Shown here: in pieces, positions 24,828 to 33,380 of the stretch
Layout: every line of letters begins with the position of its first letter
Position numbering within the stretch: position 1 is the first letter of the stretch
Assembly: GCA_963701715.1 (NCBI GenBank)
Contig: CAVPAX010000006.1
Location: forward strand, 248,001 to 312,000
From: Methylotenera_A sp963701715
GTDB lineage: Bacteria > Pseudomonadota > Gammaproteobacteria > Burkholderiales > Methylophilaceae
Length of the DNA stretch: 64,000 nt
Direction of reading: 5' to 3'
The notes under the pieces: model-generated
The model's input: the letters and a program-made list of their open reading frames with translations, nothing else
Told to the model about the DNA's origin: nothing
Databases searched by the model: none
Position numbers and translations under genes: made by a program

Positions 24828-26162
24828 ATGTCTGACTTAAAAAAGTTTATCGAAGAAAATAAAATTCATGAAGTGGAGTGCATTATTTCCGACATGACGG
24901 GCATCGCTCGTGGCAAAATTTTACCTAAAGATTTATTTTTAGAAGCAGGCGAAATGCGTTTGCCCAAAAGCGTTTTGCTTAATACGGTGAGCGGCGATCA
25001 GCCGGACAACACCCCTTTTGTTGGACCGACCGACCCTGATATGCGCTGCGTGCCTGATGCAAGCACGATACGCTTAGTGCCGTGGGCTGTTGAGCAAGTT
25101 GCGGTGGTGATTCATGATTGCGTCAACTTTGATGGTTCACCTGTGGATTTATCGCCGCGTGCTGTATTACGAAACGTGCTAGCGCTTTATGCAGAAAAAG
25201 GCTGGAAGCCAATCGTTGCGCCAGAGATGGAGTTTTACCTTGTTGCGCGCAATAGCAACCCACACGAGCCATTGCTGCCGCCATTAGGGCGTTCTGGCAA
25301 GGCAGAATCTGGGCGCCAATCTTATTCTATCGATGCAGTAAATGATTTTGACCCATTTTTTCAAGATGTATCGAGCTTTTGTAAGTTGCATCAACTGCAA
25401 GTGGAAACCTTGATTCATGAAGCTGGCGCAGGGCAAATGGAGATTAATTTTGCACATGGCGATGCGTTAGCACTTGCAGATCAAGTTTTTTTGTTCAAAA
25501 GAGCCATTCGAGAAACGGCCTTAAAACATAGCATATCCGCCACATTCATGGCAAAGCCAATGGAAAACGAGCCGGGCAGTGCCATGCATATTCACCAAAG
25601 CATAGAAGATGCGCACACTAAAAAAAATATCTTTTCAAACGAGGACGGCAGCGCCGACCCTATTTTTTTTCAATATATTGCGGGTTTGCAAAAATACATT
25701 CCGCTCGCGATGCCGATTTTTGCGCCTTATGTCAATTCTTACCGCCGATTAACACGCTACATGTCTGCGCCGATTAACGTGCGCTGGGGTTTTGATAATC
25801 GCACTTGCGGCATTCGGGTGCCTAACTCAGAGCCCGCTTCTAGGCGCGTAGAAAACCGTGTGCCAGGCGTTGATGTGAACCCCTATTTAGCCTTTGCCGC
25901 CACGCTCGCATGTGGTTATTTGGGCATAATGGAACAGTTAACGCCTTCTGAGCCACTCACTGAAAGCGCTTGGGAGTCTGACGTCGAGTTGCCACGTAAT
26001 TTAGAAGATGCGCTGCTGCGCATGCAAAATTGTGATGCTTTAGCGCAATTACTAGGCAAAAATTTTCTGCGTGCCTTTGGCGAAGTAAAAGCCTTGGAAT
26101 ATGCTACTTATAATCGCGTGATTAGCTCTTGGGAGCGCGAACACCTGCAACTGCATGTGTAA
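24828..26162 (+). CDS. puuA: gamma-Glutamylputrescine synthetase-type ligase (first copy)
   Basis: A 444-residue glutamine-synthetase-fold ligase that would join glutamate to putrescine with ATP. It has the PuuA/SpuI start KKFIEENKIHEVECIISDMTGIARGKILP, the metal-binding PIVAPEMEFYLVA, GAGQMEINFAHGD, AMHIHQS, YVNSYRRLTRY and NRTCGIRVPNSEPASRRVENRVPG. It sits 117 bases after puuB on the same strand and ends convergent with the GNAT gene 30 bases away. A second, similar copy is at 29155. In Pseudomonas several such paralogues differ in which polyamine they prefer; the same may hold here. Confidence 0.9.
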   Translation: MSDLKKFIEENKIHEVECIISDMTGIARGKILPKDLFLEAGEMRLPKSVLLNTVSGDQPDNTPFVGPTDPDMRCVPDASTIRLVPWAVEQVAVVIHDCVNFDGSPVDLSPRAVLRNVLALYAEKGWKPIVAPEMEFYLVARNSNPHEPLLPPLGRSGKAESGRQSYSIDAVNDFDPFFQDVSSFCKLHQLQVETLIHEAGAGQMEINFAHGDALALADQVFLFKRAIRETALKHSISATFMAKPMENEPGSAMHIHQSIEDAHTKKNIFSNEDGSADPIFFQYIAGLQKYIPLAMPIFAPYVNSYRRLTRYMSAPINVRWGFDNRTCGIRVPNSEPASRRVENRVPGVDVNPYLAFAATLACGYLGIMEQLTPSEPLTESAWESDVELPRNLEDALLRMQNCDALAQLLGKNFLRAFGEVKALEYATYNRVISSWEREHLQLHV

Positions 26163-26192
26163 ACCGCGAATGTAATGCGGTGATAAGCTTTT

Positions 26193-26642
26193 TTAACGAA
26201 TTATTTCTTTGTTATAAACATAAAATACTTCATCGCGCACCCAGCCGAGCGATTCGTACAGCGCTAGCGCTTTCAAATTATCTTTTGCGGTACTTAAATC
26301 TAAACGCGCCATGCCATTGTTGGCAGCGTATTCGTGTGCAGCCAGCATTAAAGCGCGTCCTGCGCCAGTTTTACGTGCTGTTGAGTCGACAAATAAATCG
26401 TACAGTACGCCGATTTTTGCGGCAATCACCGAGCAAAAGCTGGGGTAAATTTGGCAAAAACCAATTAATTTACCTTCATAATTTTTTACCACAATAATCA
26501 CCGAATCTTGTTTTTTTAAGCGTTCAGCGATAAATGTTTTAGCCTGCGCGATATTTGGCGTTTGCGCGTAAAACTGACGATATTGGTCGAACAAAATGGT
26601 GAGCGCTTCAAGGTCGTGAATGTTTGCAAGTCGAGTGGTCAT
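26193..26642 (-). CDS. GNAT-family N-acetyltransferase
   Basis: The 149-residue protein has the GNAT order: N-terminal TRLANIHDLEALTILFDQYRQFY, the strand pair GKLIGFCQIYPSFCS, acetyl-CoA site LYDLFVDSTARKTGAGRALMLAAHEYA (R-x-x-G-x-G/A) and the end ALALYESLGWVRDEVFYVYNK. Its ATG overlaps the mocR stop in ATGA, so the two are translationally coupled. Acetylation of a polyamine or related amine is an attractive guess from the setting, but the substrate is not shown by sequence. Confidence 0.88.
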   Translation of the reverse strand: MTTRLANIHDLEALTILFDQYRQFYAQTPNIAQAKTFIAERLKKQDSVIIVVKNYEGKLIGFCQIYPSFCSVIAAKIGVLYDLFVDSTARKTGAGRALMLAAHEYAANNGMARLDLSTAKDNLKALALYESLGWVRDEVFYVYNKEIIR

Positions 26643-28144
26643 GATGTCATTAAAGCGTTTTGAATCACGTCAGCCAGCAAACTGCCGTATTCTGTAATTT
26701 TTTCGGTGGCAGCATAGGCATAACCAATAATCAGGCCTTTTTCGCGTTTTTCCCCTACGCTGTAATTTGAAAGCGGGTATACGCGCAAGCCATATTTCGT
26801 AGCCATTTCGGCTACACGTATATCATCAACGTTCTGATCAAATTCCACTACCAGATGCAGACCGGAATCTACGGGCGACAAGCGTGCGCCTGCATAAGAG
26901 ATTGGTGCCAGTGATGTTTGCAGCAAACGTCTGCGTTCGCCATAAAGCTGCCGCAAGCGCCGAATATGGCTGGCAAAATGGCCTTCTTCTATAAAGTCTG
27001 CGAGGGCGGCCTGAATCATGACCTGTCCAGGGCGTTGCAGCTCGTAAAGGCCGTTTTTGAATGGAGCTACTAATTGCGGCGGGATAACCATATAACCCAA
27101 ACGAATTCCCGGGTACATTACTTTCGAAAACGTACCTAAATACAGTACGCGGCTATCCTGATCCATGCCTTGCAGCGATGAGATGGGACGGCCTTCAAAG
27201 CGAAATTCGCTGTCATAGTCATCTTCGATAATCCATGCGCCATTATTTTGCGCGTAATCCAGCAGTAAGCGCCTGCGGCCATAACTCATGACCATGCCTT
27301 TGGGGTATTGATGCGATGGCGTGGTATAAATAATACGCGGCTTTACTCGAAAGTCCTGTGTGGTGGGTGCCATGCCTTCTTTATCTACGGATACGGGATG
27401 CAGCTGTAAGCCGTTAATTTCCAGCACTCGCCGTGCTGCCCAATAACAGGGATTTTCTATCCAGGCAAAGTCATTGTGATCAGTTAACAAGCGAGCGCAT
27501 AAATCAATGGATTGCTGCGTGCCAGAGGTAATCAATACCTGATCTACAGTGAGATTTACCGCACGAGATACGCGCAAGTAATCGGCAATCGCCTGTCGTA
27601 ATGGTAAATAGCCGCCGTTATGGCTGCTGTCAAGCAGAGTAGGGTTTAGCGTGCGCCATTGGCGGTTTAGCAAGCGCCGCCAAAGCTCGAATGGAAATCT
27701 GGAGTAATCGTCTTCACCTGGTGTGAATGGCTGCACTTCATGGTTGCCAGAGTGACTGTTTGGAAGATTGGGCATGTCAGATGCAGCCAAACCACGTCTA
27801 GATAGCTCGATTTTTGTCTCAGTGTTGACAGGTATGATAGCGGGCAGGTCTTTTGAAAACTCATCCGGTTGATTGTAGGCAACATAAGTGCCGCTACCTG
27901 TTTTGGCTGCCACATAACCTTCGTCCAGCAATTGATCGAAAGCAGCTAGAATGGTGTTACGTGATACGCTTAAATCGGCAGCTAGGCTGCGTGTAGAAGG
28001 TAATCGGCTGCCTGAAGACAATACTTGCTCTGTAATAGCGCGGCGGATAGCTTCATAAACACGCCTGTGATTAGGCATACGAGCCGGGAATTTATTCTGG
28101 CTAAGCTGTGTGAGTAGCCATTCGGAGAGTATTAGCTGTTTCAT
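26639..28144 (-). CDS. MocR-family regulator (GntR helix-turn-helix fused to aminotransferase fold)
   Basis: The 501-residue protein joins an N-terminal GntR winged helix (RMPNHRRVYEAIRRAITEQVLSSGSRLPSTRSLAADLSVSRNTILAAFDQLLDEGYVAAKTGSGTYVA, residues about 18-85) to a fold type I aminotransferase-like domain (VLITSGTQQSIDLCARLL, IIYTTPSHQYPKGMVMS, WIIEDDYDSEFRFEG and the PLP lysine in YLGTFSKVMYPGIRLGY). Relatives such as GabR sense GABA through PLP and activate GABA genes. It is divergent from puuD, and the tandem repeat 28166-28195 lies only about 20 bases from its own start, implying both autoregulation and activation of puuD. The same repeat precedes puuB and ydcS. Confidence 0.92.
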   Translation of the reverse strand: MKQLILSEWLLTQLSQNKFPARMPNHRRVYEAIRRAITEQVLSSGSRLPSTRSLAADLSVSRNTILAAFDQLLDEGYVAAKTGSGTYVAYNQPDEFSKDLPAIIPVNTETKIELSRRGLAASDMPNLPNSHSGNHEVQPFTPGEDDYSRFPFELWRRLLNRQWRTLNPTLLDSSHNGGYLPLRQAIADYLRVSRAVNLTVDQVLITSGTQQSIDLCARLLTDHNDFAWIENPCYWAARRVLEINGLQLHPVSVDKEGMAPTTQDFRVKPRIIYTTPSHQYPKGMVMSYGRRRLLLDYAQNNGAWIIEDDYDSEFRFEGRPISSLQGMDQDSRVLYLGTFSKVMYPGIRLGYMVIPPQLVAPFKNGLYELQRPGQVMIQAALADFIEEGHFASHIRRLRQLYGERRRLLQTSLAPISYAGARLSPVDSGLHLVVEFDQNVDDIRVAEMATKYGLRVYPLSNYSVGEKREKGLIIGYAYAATEKITEYGSLLADVIQNALMTS

Positions 28145-28165
28145 CAGGTCATATTGGGTTTAAAG

Positions 28166-28195
28166 TGGTTCTATCAAAATAAGTTAAATGGCTCT
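28166..28195 (+). promoter_or_regulatory. Tandem MocR-type operator between mocR and puuD
   Basis: TGGTTCT (28166-28172) and TGGCTCT (28189-28195) are direct repeats 23 bases apart. The second merges into TTGTAG, a plausible -35, and TAGTAT follows with an 18-base spacer, a good -10. This is the layout expected of a MocR activator binding beside RNA polymerase. Confidence 0.7.
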
Positions 28196-28310
28196 TGTAG
28201 AGTTACCAATTAAAAGAATAGTATACTTGTAACTGAATTGTTGCAATCCTTGAAACTAGTGGTATAACAAGCAATATGGCTATGTTGATAGGGTTGCCGA
28301 GTAGTAAACG

Positions 28311-29099
28311 ATGAATAAACTAGCATACAGAAAACCAGTAGTATTATTGCCAGCTGACGTGAAATTGCTGGGCGCACATCCTTTTCATGCGGTCGGACAA
28401 AAATATATTTTGGCAGTGGCTGAAGCAGCGGGCGCTTTACCCCTGCTCATCCCTGCAATTAGTAACCATATTGAGTTAGAAGAACTTCTGGAAATGGCTG
28501 ACGGCATCTTGCTTACAGGCTCAGTTTCTAATCTGCATCCTTCGCATTTTGGACAAGAGGTGCACGATCCATCGCTGCCGCTGGACCCTGCACGTGATGC
28601 GCTCACGCTGAAACTGATTCGCACGGCGATTGAGGCCGGCATTCCGCTATTAGCAATTTGCCGTGGCTTTCAGGAGATGAACGTGGCATTTGGAGGCAGT
28701 TTGCATCAAACAGTACATGCTGTAGCCGGCCTGAGTGATCATCGTGAAGCAAAAGACGCAGATGTAGAAATGCAATACGCACCATCACATCCTGTAAGCT
28801 TATTAGCTGGCGGTCAACTGGCATCTATTGTTGGCAGTACGCAAATGATGGTTAATTCGATTCACGGCCAAGGGATAGATAGACTTGGCAAAGGGTTGAC
28901 GGCAGAAGCTTTTGCGCCAGATGGCTTAATCGAAGCTCTGCATGTGGACGGTGCCCAATCTTTTGCTTTAGGCGTGCAATGGCATCCGGAGTGGAGAGTA
29001 ATGGAAAATCCGCAATATTTGGCGATTTTTAGAGCTTTTGGTGAGGCTTGCTTGGAGCGAATAAACGCTAAATACAATAACAAAAATGGTTGTACATAA
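28311..29099 (+). CDS. puuD: gamma-Glutamyl-GABA hydrolase
   Basis: A 262-residue class I glutamine-amidotransferase-fold hydrolase that releases GABA and glutamate from gamma-glutamyl-GABA (PuuD/SpuA). The nucleophile is in PLLAICRGFQEMNVAFGG (Cys117), the catalytic His-Glu in LGVQWHPEWR, and LLTGSVSNLHPSHFG is the family loop. It is the first gene of the long unit continuing with puuA, spuC and the Pot importer, the same order as spuABC in Pseudomonas. A MocR-type operator and a -35/-10 pair lie upstream. Confidence 0.92.
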   Translation: MNKLAYRKPVVLLPADVKLLGAHPFHAVGQKYILAVAEAAGALPLLIPAISNHIELEELLEMADGILLTGSVSNLHPSHFGQEVHDPSLPLDPARDALTLKLIRTAIEAGIPLLAICRGFQEMNVAFGGSLHQTVHAVAGLSDHREAKDADVEMQYAPSHPVSLLAGGQLASIVGSTQMMVNSIHGQGIDRLGKGLTAEAFAPDGLIEALHVDGAQSFALGVQWHPEWRVMENPQYLAIFRAFGEACLERINAKYNNKNGCT

Positions 29100-29154
29100 T
29101 TACAATACCTAACGTTAGTTTAAATTAAATAAAGAGTGAAATTGGGGAACAAAA

Positions 29155-30525
29155 ATGCCTGAACGTAAAAATTTTGATCTTGCTGATATGGATCGTTGGC
29201 TGACAGAAAACAATATCACTGAAATTGAGTGTCTAGTCCCCGATTTGACCGGGGTAGCGCGTGGCAAAATTTTACCGCGCGAAAAATTTTCGACAGAACG
29301 GATGATGCGTCTGCCCGAAGCGGTGCTCGGGGTTACTGTGACGGGAGAGTCTCCCGAGGGGCATGAGGGGTACGACAATGTCATGGGCTTTACTGATAAG
29401 GATATGGTGTTATTGCCTGACCCTACGACGTTAAGGCTGGTTCCATGGGCGGTTGATCCAACCGCGCAAGTGATCATGGATTGTGTGGGACATGATGGAA
29501 AGCCGATTGATTTTGCGCCTAGAAATGTATTGCGGCGTGTGGCTGGTTTATATAAAGATTTAGGCTGGACTCCAATTGTAGCGCCGGAGCTGGAGTTTTA
29601 TCTGCTAGCGCGGAATACTGATCCGGATCTGCCGCTAACCCCGCCAATTGGCAGAAGCGGGCGTAAAGAAACCAGTCGTCAGCTTTATAGTATTGATGCT
29701 GTGAACGAGTTTGATCCGTTGTTTGAAGATATTTACGACTATTGTGAAATCATGGGTTTAGAGCTCGATACGCTGATTCATGAGTTTGGTGCAGGGCAGA
29801 TGGAAATTAATTTCTTGCATGATGAGCCCATGGTGTTGGCAGATAAGGCGTTTTTCTTTAAACGTACGTTAAGGGAGGTGGCCATGCGACATGATATGTA
29901 TGCCACGTTCATGGCAAAGCCTATGGAGCATGAGCCAGGCTCTGCCATGCATATTCACCAAAGCGTGATTGACACTAAAACTGGGAAGAATATTTTTAGC
30001 AAACCGGATGGTGAGGCTTCACCGCTTTTTTACCACTACATTGCAGGTTTGCAAAAGTATCTTCCTGCTGCCATGGCCTTGCTTGCTCCATATGTGAATT
30101 CATATCGCCGCATTGTGCGTAATGGCGCAGCGCCGATTAACATTGAATGGGGTTATGACAATCGCACAGTGGGGATTCGTGTGCCAATTTCCGATCCAAA
30201 TGCACGTCGTGTAGAAAACCGTGTAGTTGGCGCAGATGCCAACCCATACCTTGCAATGGCAGTTACGCTTGCTTGCGGTTATTTGGGTATTACAGAAAAA
30301 CTAAAACCAACCGAAGTGACAACGGGCAGCGCTTATGCCCATGATTACCAACTTCCACGTGGTCTGTCCGAAGCATTGCGTGAACTGGAAGATGCCAAGG
30401 CCTTGCATGAAGTGCTAGGCAAAAATTTTATCGATGTGTATTTAGCAGTGAAAGAAACCGAACATGATGAATTTATGCGCGTAATTAGCCCTTGGGAACG
30501 AGAGCATTTATTAATGCATGTATAA
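29155..30525 (+). CDS. puuA: gamma-Glutamylputrescine synthetase-type ligase (second copy)
   Basis: A 456-residue glutamine-synthetase-fold protein, parallel to the copy at 24828 through its whole length: DRWLTENNITEIECLVPDLTGVARGKILPREKF, PIVAPELEFYLLARN, GAGQMEINFLHDEP, AMHIHQS, YVNSYRRIVRNGAAPINIEWGYDNRTVGIRVP. It corresponds by position to SpuB of Pseudomonas and is directly after puuD. The ribosome site is TTGGGGAAC, whose UGGGGA could pair with UCCCCA in the small RNA predicted at 53738-53793, although that is only six bases. Which amine each copy prefers is unknown. Confidence 0.9.
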   Translation: MPERKNFDLADMDRWLTENNITEIECLVPDLTGVARGKILPREKFSTERMMRLPEAVLGVTVTGESPEGHEGYDNVMGFTDKDMVLLPDPTTLRLVPWAVDPTAQVIMDCVGHDGKPIDFAPRNVLRRVAGLYKDLGWTPIVAPELEFYLLARNTDPDLPLTPPIGRSGRKETSRQLYSIDAVNEFDPLFEDIYDYCEIMGLELDTLIHEFGAGQMEINFLHDEPMVLADKAFFFKRTLREVAMRHDMYATFMAKPMEHEPGSAMHIHQSVIDTKTGKNIFSKPDGEASPLFYHYIAGLQKYLPAAMALLAPYVNSYRRIVRNGAAPINIEWGYDNRTVGIRVPISDPNARRVENRVVGADANPYLAMAVTLACGYLGITEKLKPTEVTTGSAYAHDYQLPRGLSEALRELEDAKALHEVLGKNFIDVYLAVKETEHDEFMRVISPWEREHLLMHV

Positions 30526-30562
30526 ATCACTCATGTCAGGCAAACTATAAATTGAGAACGAT

Positions 30563-31936
30563 ATGACAATCACTAAAGATATTCAAGCAATAGACTCGGC
30601 GCATTACATGCACCCATTTACCGACCATAAAAGCTTGGCAGCCAAAGGCGCGCGTATTATTACTAAAGCTGAAGGCGTTTATATCTGGGATTCAGAAGGT
30701 GCAAAGATTTTTGATGCGATGTCAGGGCTTTGGTGCGTGAATGTCGGCTATGGCCGTAAAGCCTTGATTGACGCAGCTTCCAAGCAGATGCAGGAGTTGC
30801 CTTATTACAACAGCTTTTTTCAAACTACGAACGTACCCGCAGTAAAGTTGGCAGAAAAAATTATCAAGCTGGCGGGCGATAATTACAGCCACGTTTTTTT
30901 TAGTAGCTCTGGCTCGGAGTCCAACGATACTAACCTGCGCATGGTGCGTCATTACTGGACGACATTGGGCCAACCAGAACGCACAGTAATTATCAGCCGT
31001 AATAACGCATATCATGGCTCAACTGTGGCAGGCGCTTCTCTTGGCGGCATGGGCGGTATGCATGCGCAGGGTGGCTTGCCGATTCCTGGCATTGTGCATA
31101 TTGAGCAACCGTATCATTATGGTTTAGCGCCAGATGAGGATCGAGATGCGTTTGGCATTAGAGCGGCTTCGTGGCTGGAGGATAAAATTTTAGAAGTGGG
31201 TGCAGATAAAGTTGCCGCATTTATTGGTGAGCCGGTGCAGGGCGCGGGCGGTGTGATTATTCCGCCTAGGACTTACTGGCCGGAGATTCAGCGTATTTGT
31301 GACAAATATGGCATTTTGCTAATTTGTGATGAAGTGATTTGCGGTTTTGGTCGACTCGGAAAATGGTTCGGCTCACAATTATTAGGCGCCAAACCAGATT
31401 TAATGACTTTTGCCAAAGGTGTAACTTCAGGTTATATACCGCTTGGCGGTGTGGTAGTTGGTAAGCGTGTTGCCGAAGTGCTGATAGATAAAGGCGGTGA
31501 GTTCAACCATGGCTACACCTACTCAGGCCATCCTGTTGCCTGTGCAGTCGCTTTAGCCAACATTGAAATTCTTGAGAGCGAAGGTTTGGTGGATAGGGTA
31601 TTGAATGAAACAGGTCCCTATCTGGCTGAGAAATATGTTGAACTGGCCAAACATCCGCTGGTGGGCGGCGCGGAAACCTGCGGTTTGGTAGCTGGTTTTG
31701 TTTTGATGAAGGACAAACAAAATCACATTGCGTTTGATGAAGCGCTAGAGGTAGGTATGATTTGCCGGGGACATTGCTTTGCAAATGGGTTGATTATGCG
31801 CGCCGTGGGCGACCGCATGATTATCGCACCTCCGCTGGTAACAACCAAGGCGCAAATTGATGAAATGATGGCATTAATTCGCCTATGCCTGGACAATACT
31901 TTATTGGATTTACAAAAGCTAGGCTTGCTGGAATAA
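30563..31936 (+). CDS. spuC: Putrescine--pyruvate (polyamine) aminotransferase
   Basis: The 457-residue class III aminotransferase matches the SpuC type: HYMHPFTDHKSLAAKG, DAMSGLWCVNVGYGR, FFSSSGSESNDTNLRMVRHYW, NNAYHGSTVAGASLGGM, LLICDEVICGFGRLG and the PLP lysine in MTFAKGVTSGYIPLGG (Lys285). It would convert putrescine and pyruvate to 4-aminobutanal and L-alanine. PatD (7603-9036) then makes GABA, giving a second route that avoids glutamylation, and the alanine can go to alr-dadA. Same strand and 37 bases after the second puuA. Confidence 0.9.
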   Translation: MTITKDIQAIDSAHYMHPFTDHKSLAAKGARIITKAEGVYIWDSEGAKIFDAMSGLWCVNVGYGRKALIDAASKQMQELPYYNSFFQTTNVPAVKLAEKIIKLAGDNYSHVFFSSSGSESNDTNLRMVRHYWTTLGQPERTVIISRNNAYHGSTVAGASLGGMGGMHAQGGLPIPGIVHIEQPYHYGLAPDEDRDAFGIRAASWLEDKILEVGADKVAAFIGEPVQGAGGVIIPPRTYWPEIQRICDKYGILLICDEVICGFGRLGKWFGSQLLGAKPDLMTFAKGVTSGYIPLGGVVVGKRVAEVLIDKGGEFNHGYTYSGHPVACAVALANIEILESEGLVDRVLNETGPYLAEKYVELAKHPLVGGAETCGLVAGFVLMKDKQNHIAFDEALEVGMICRGHCFANGLIMRAVGDRMIIAPPLVTTKAQIDEMMALIRLCLDNTLLDLQKLGLLE

Positions 31937-32109
31937 ATTTTTAATCATATTGCTAAATTAGGGTCACTATTACTGTGGCGATTGCGAAAGACATGATGTA
32001 AGATTGTAATCAAGAAATACGCTCAAACGCACGCATTGTTGCAATGTGTAGCGGTGGCTAAATCGGGATTCGTCATTCAACTTTTTTAACTTTAGGGAGT
32101 AATTAAACT

Positions 32110-33285
32110 ATGCCTTTACCTTATAAAAACACCCTGCTCAGTTTGCTTTTTGGCCTTGCAGGCTTAACCTTGGTTGCTTGTGGACAGAAAACCGAAGAAA
32201 CCACCGCAGCGGCACCGGCGGAAACGGCCGCACCTGCTCCGGCAGCTGGGGAAGAGGAAAAAGTATTGAATATTTATAACTGGTCGGATTACTTGGCTGA
32301 AGACACGATTCCGAACTTTGAAAAGGAAACCGGCATTAAAGTCCGTTATGACGTTTTTGACAGTAATGAGATTTTGCATGCCAAAATGATTGCCAAAAAT
32401 ACCGGTTACGACATCGTGGTGCCATCCTCAAACTGGGGCGCTATGCAAATTGCAGGCGGCCTGCTGCAAAAATTGGACAAGAGCAAATTACCAAATTGGA
32501 AAAACTTAGATGAAAATGTCTTGGCGCAAATGGCTAAGCTCGACCCAGGCAATGAGTATTTGGTGGACTGGTTGTGGAGCTATACCACTGTGGGTATCAA
32601 CGTAGAAAAGGTAAAAGCGGCTTTGGGCGATATGCCGATGCCGGAAAACACTTGGGATCTAGTATTTGACCCCAAATATACCAACAAATTGAAATCGTGT
32701 GGCATTTCCATTTTAGATGCGCCATCAGAAGTATTCCCAATCGCATTGCGCTATGTAGGTAAACCTGAGTTTAGTAATAACGCAGACGACTACAAGGTGG
32801 CATTTGATATGCTCATGAAAGTGCGTCCGGACATTAAACGCTTTAACTCGGGCGGTCAGATCGAAGATTTGGCCAGCGGTAATATCTGTGTGGCGCTAGG
32901 CTGGGCGGGTGATTTCAACTTGGCTCGTAAACGTTCCATAGAAAATAAATCCGAGCAAAATATTGAGGCTTTGATTACTAAAATGGGCGGCTATATGTTT
33001 ATGGACACCATGGCGATTCCAGCGGACGCAAAACATCCCGATAATGCGCATAAATTTATCAATTACATTTTGCGCCCGGAAGTTCATGCTGGCTTAACTA
33101 ACGCGGTGACCTATGCCAACCCGAATAAGGCAGCTACGGAGTTTGTTGACCCTGAAATTAAAAACAACAAAACTATTTTCTTACCAGACGCGGACGTGAA
33201 AAACTTGATTCCACCTGGCAATGTGGATAACGCCACACGTCGCATCGAGACACGTTTATTCACCCAATTTAAAACTGGGACTTAA
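32110..33285 (+). CDS. potF: Putrescine/polyamine-binding lipoprotein of the Pot importer
   Basis: A 391-residue PotF/SpuD-like binding protein. The N-terminus is a lipoprotein signal with lipobox LTLVACG (Cys24), then a flexible Ala/Pro/Glu/Thr linker to about residue 48, and the binding fold: KVLNIYNWSDYLAEDTIPNFEKETGIKVRYDVFDSNEI, GYDIVVPSSNWGAMQ, LDPGNEYLVDWLWSYTTVG, NICVALGWAGDFNLA. Being lipid-anchored is unlike E. coli PotF. 173 bases separate it from spuC, so it may have its own promoter. A terminator-like hairpin follows before potG, probably making the binding protein mRNA more abundant than the rest. Confidence 0.92.
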   Translation: MPLPYKNTLLSLLFGLAGLTLVACGQKTEETTAAAPAETAAPAPAAGEEEKVLNIYNWSDYLAEDTIPNFEKETGIKVRYDVFDSNEILHAKMIAKNTGYDIVVPSSNWGAMQIAGGLLQKLDKSKLPNWKNLDENVLAQMAKLDPGNEYLVDWLWSYTTVGINVEKVKAALGDMPMPENTWDLVFDPKYTNKLKSCGISILDAPSEVFPIALRYVGKPEFSNNADDYKVAFDMLMKVRPDIKRFNSGGQIEDLASGNICVALGWAGDFNLARKRSIENKSEQNIEALITKMGGYMFMDTMAIPADAKHPDNAHKFINYILRPEVHAGLTNAVTYANPNKAATEFVDPEIKNNKTIFLPDADVKNLIPPGNVDNATRRIETRLFTQFKTGT

Positions 33286-33293
33286 GTTGACGA

Positions 33294-33325
33294 CAAGGGC
33301 TTGCTGATTGCAAGCCCTTGTTTTA
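33294..33325 (+). terminator. Hairpin between potF and potG, likely partial terminator
   Basis: CAAGGGCTTGC-TGATT-GCAAGCCCTTG is a perfect 11-base-pair stem followed by TTTTAT. Strong enough to end most transcripts after potF while letting some continue into potGHI. Confidence 0.85.
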
Positions 33326-33380
33326 TAAGCTATATTTAATTTTAAGTGTTTAACTAACCATTTCCTAGTTCGGGGCTCAT

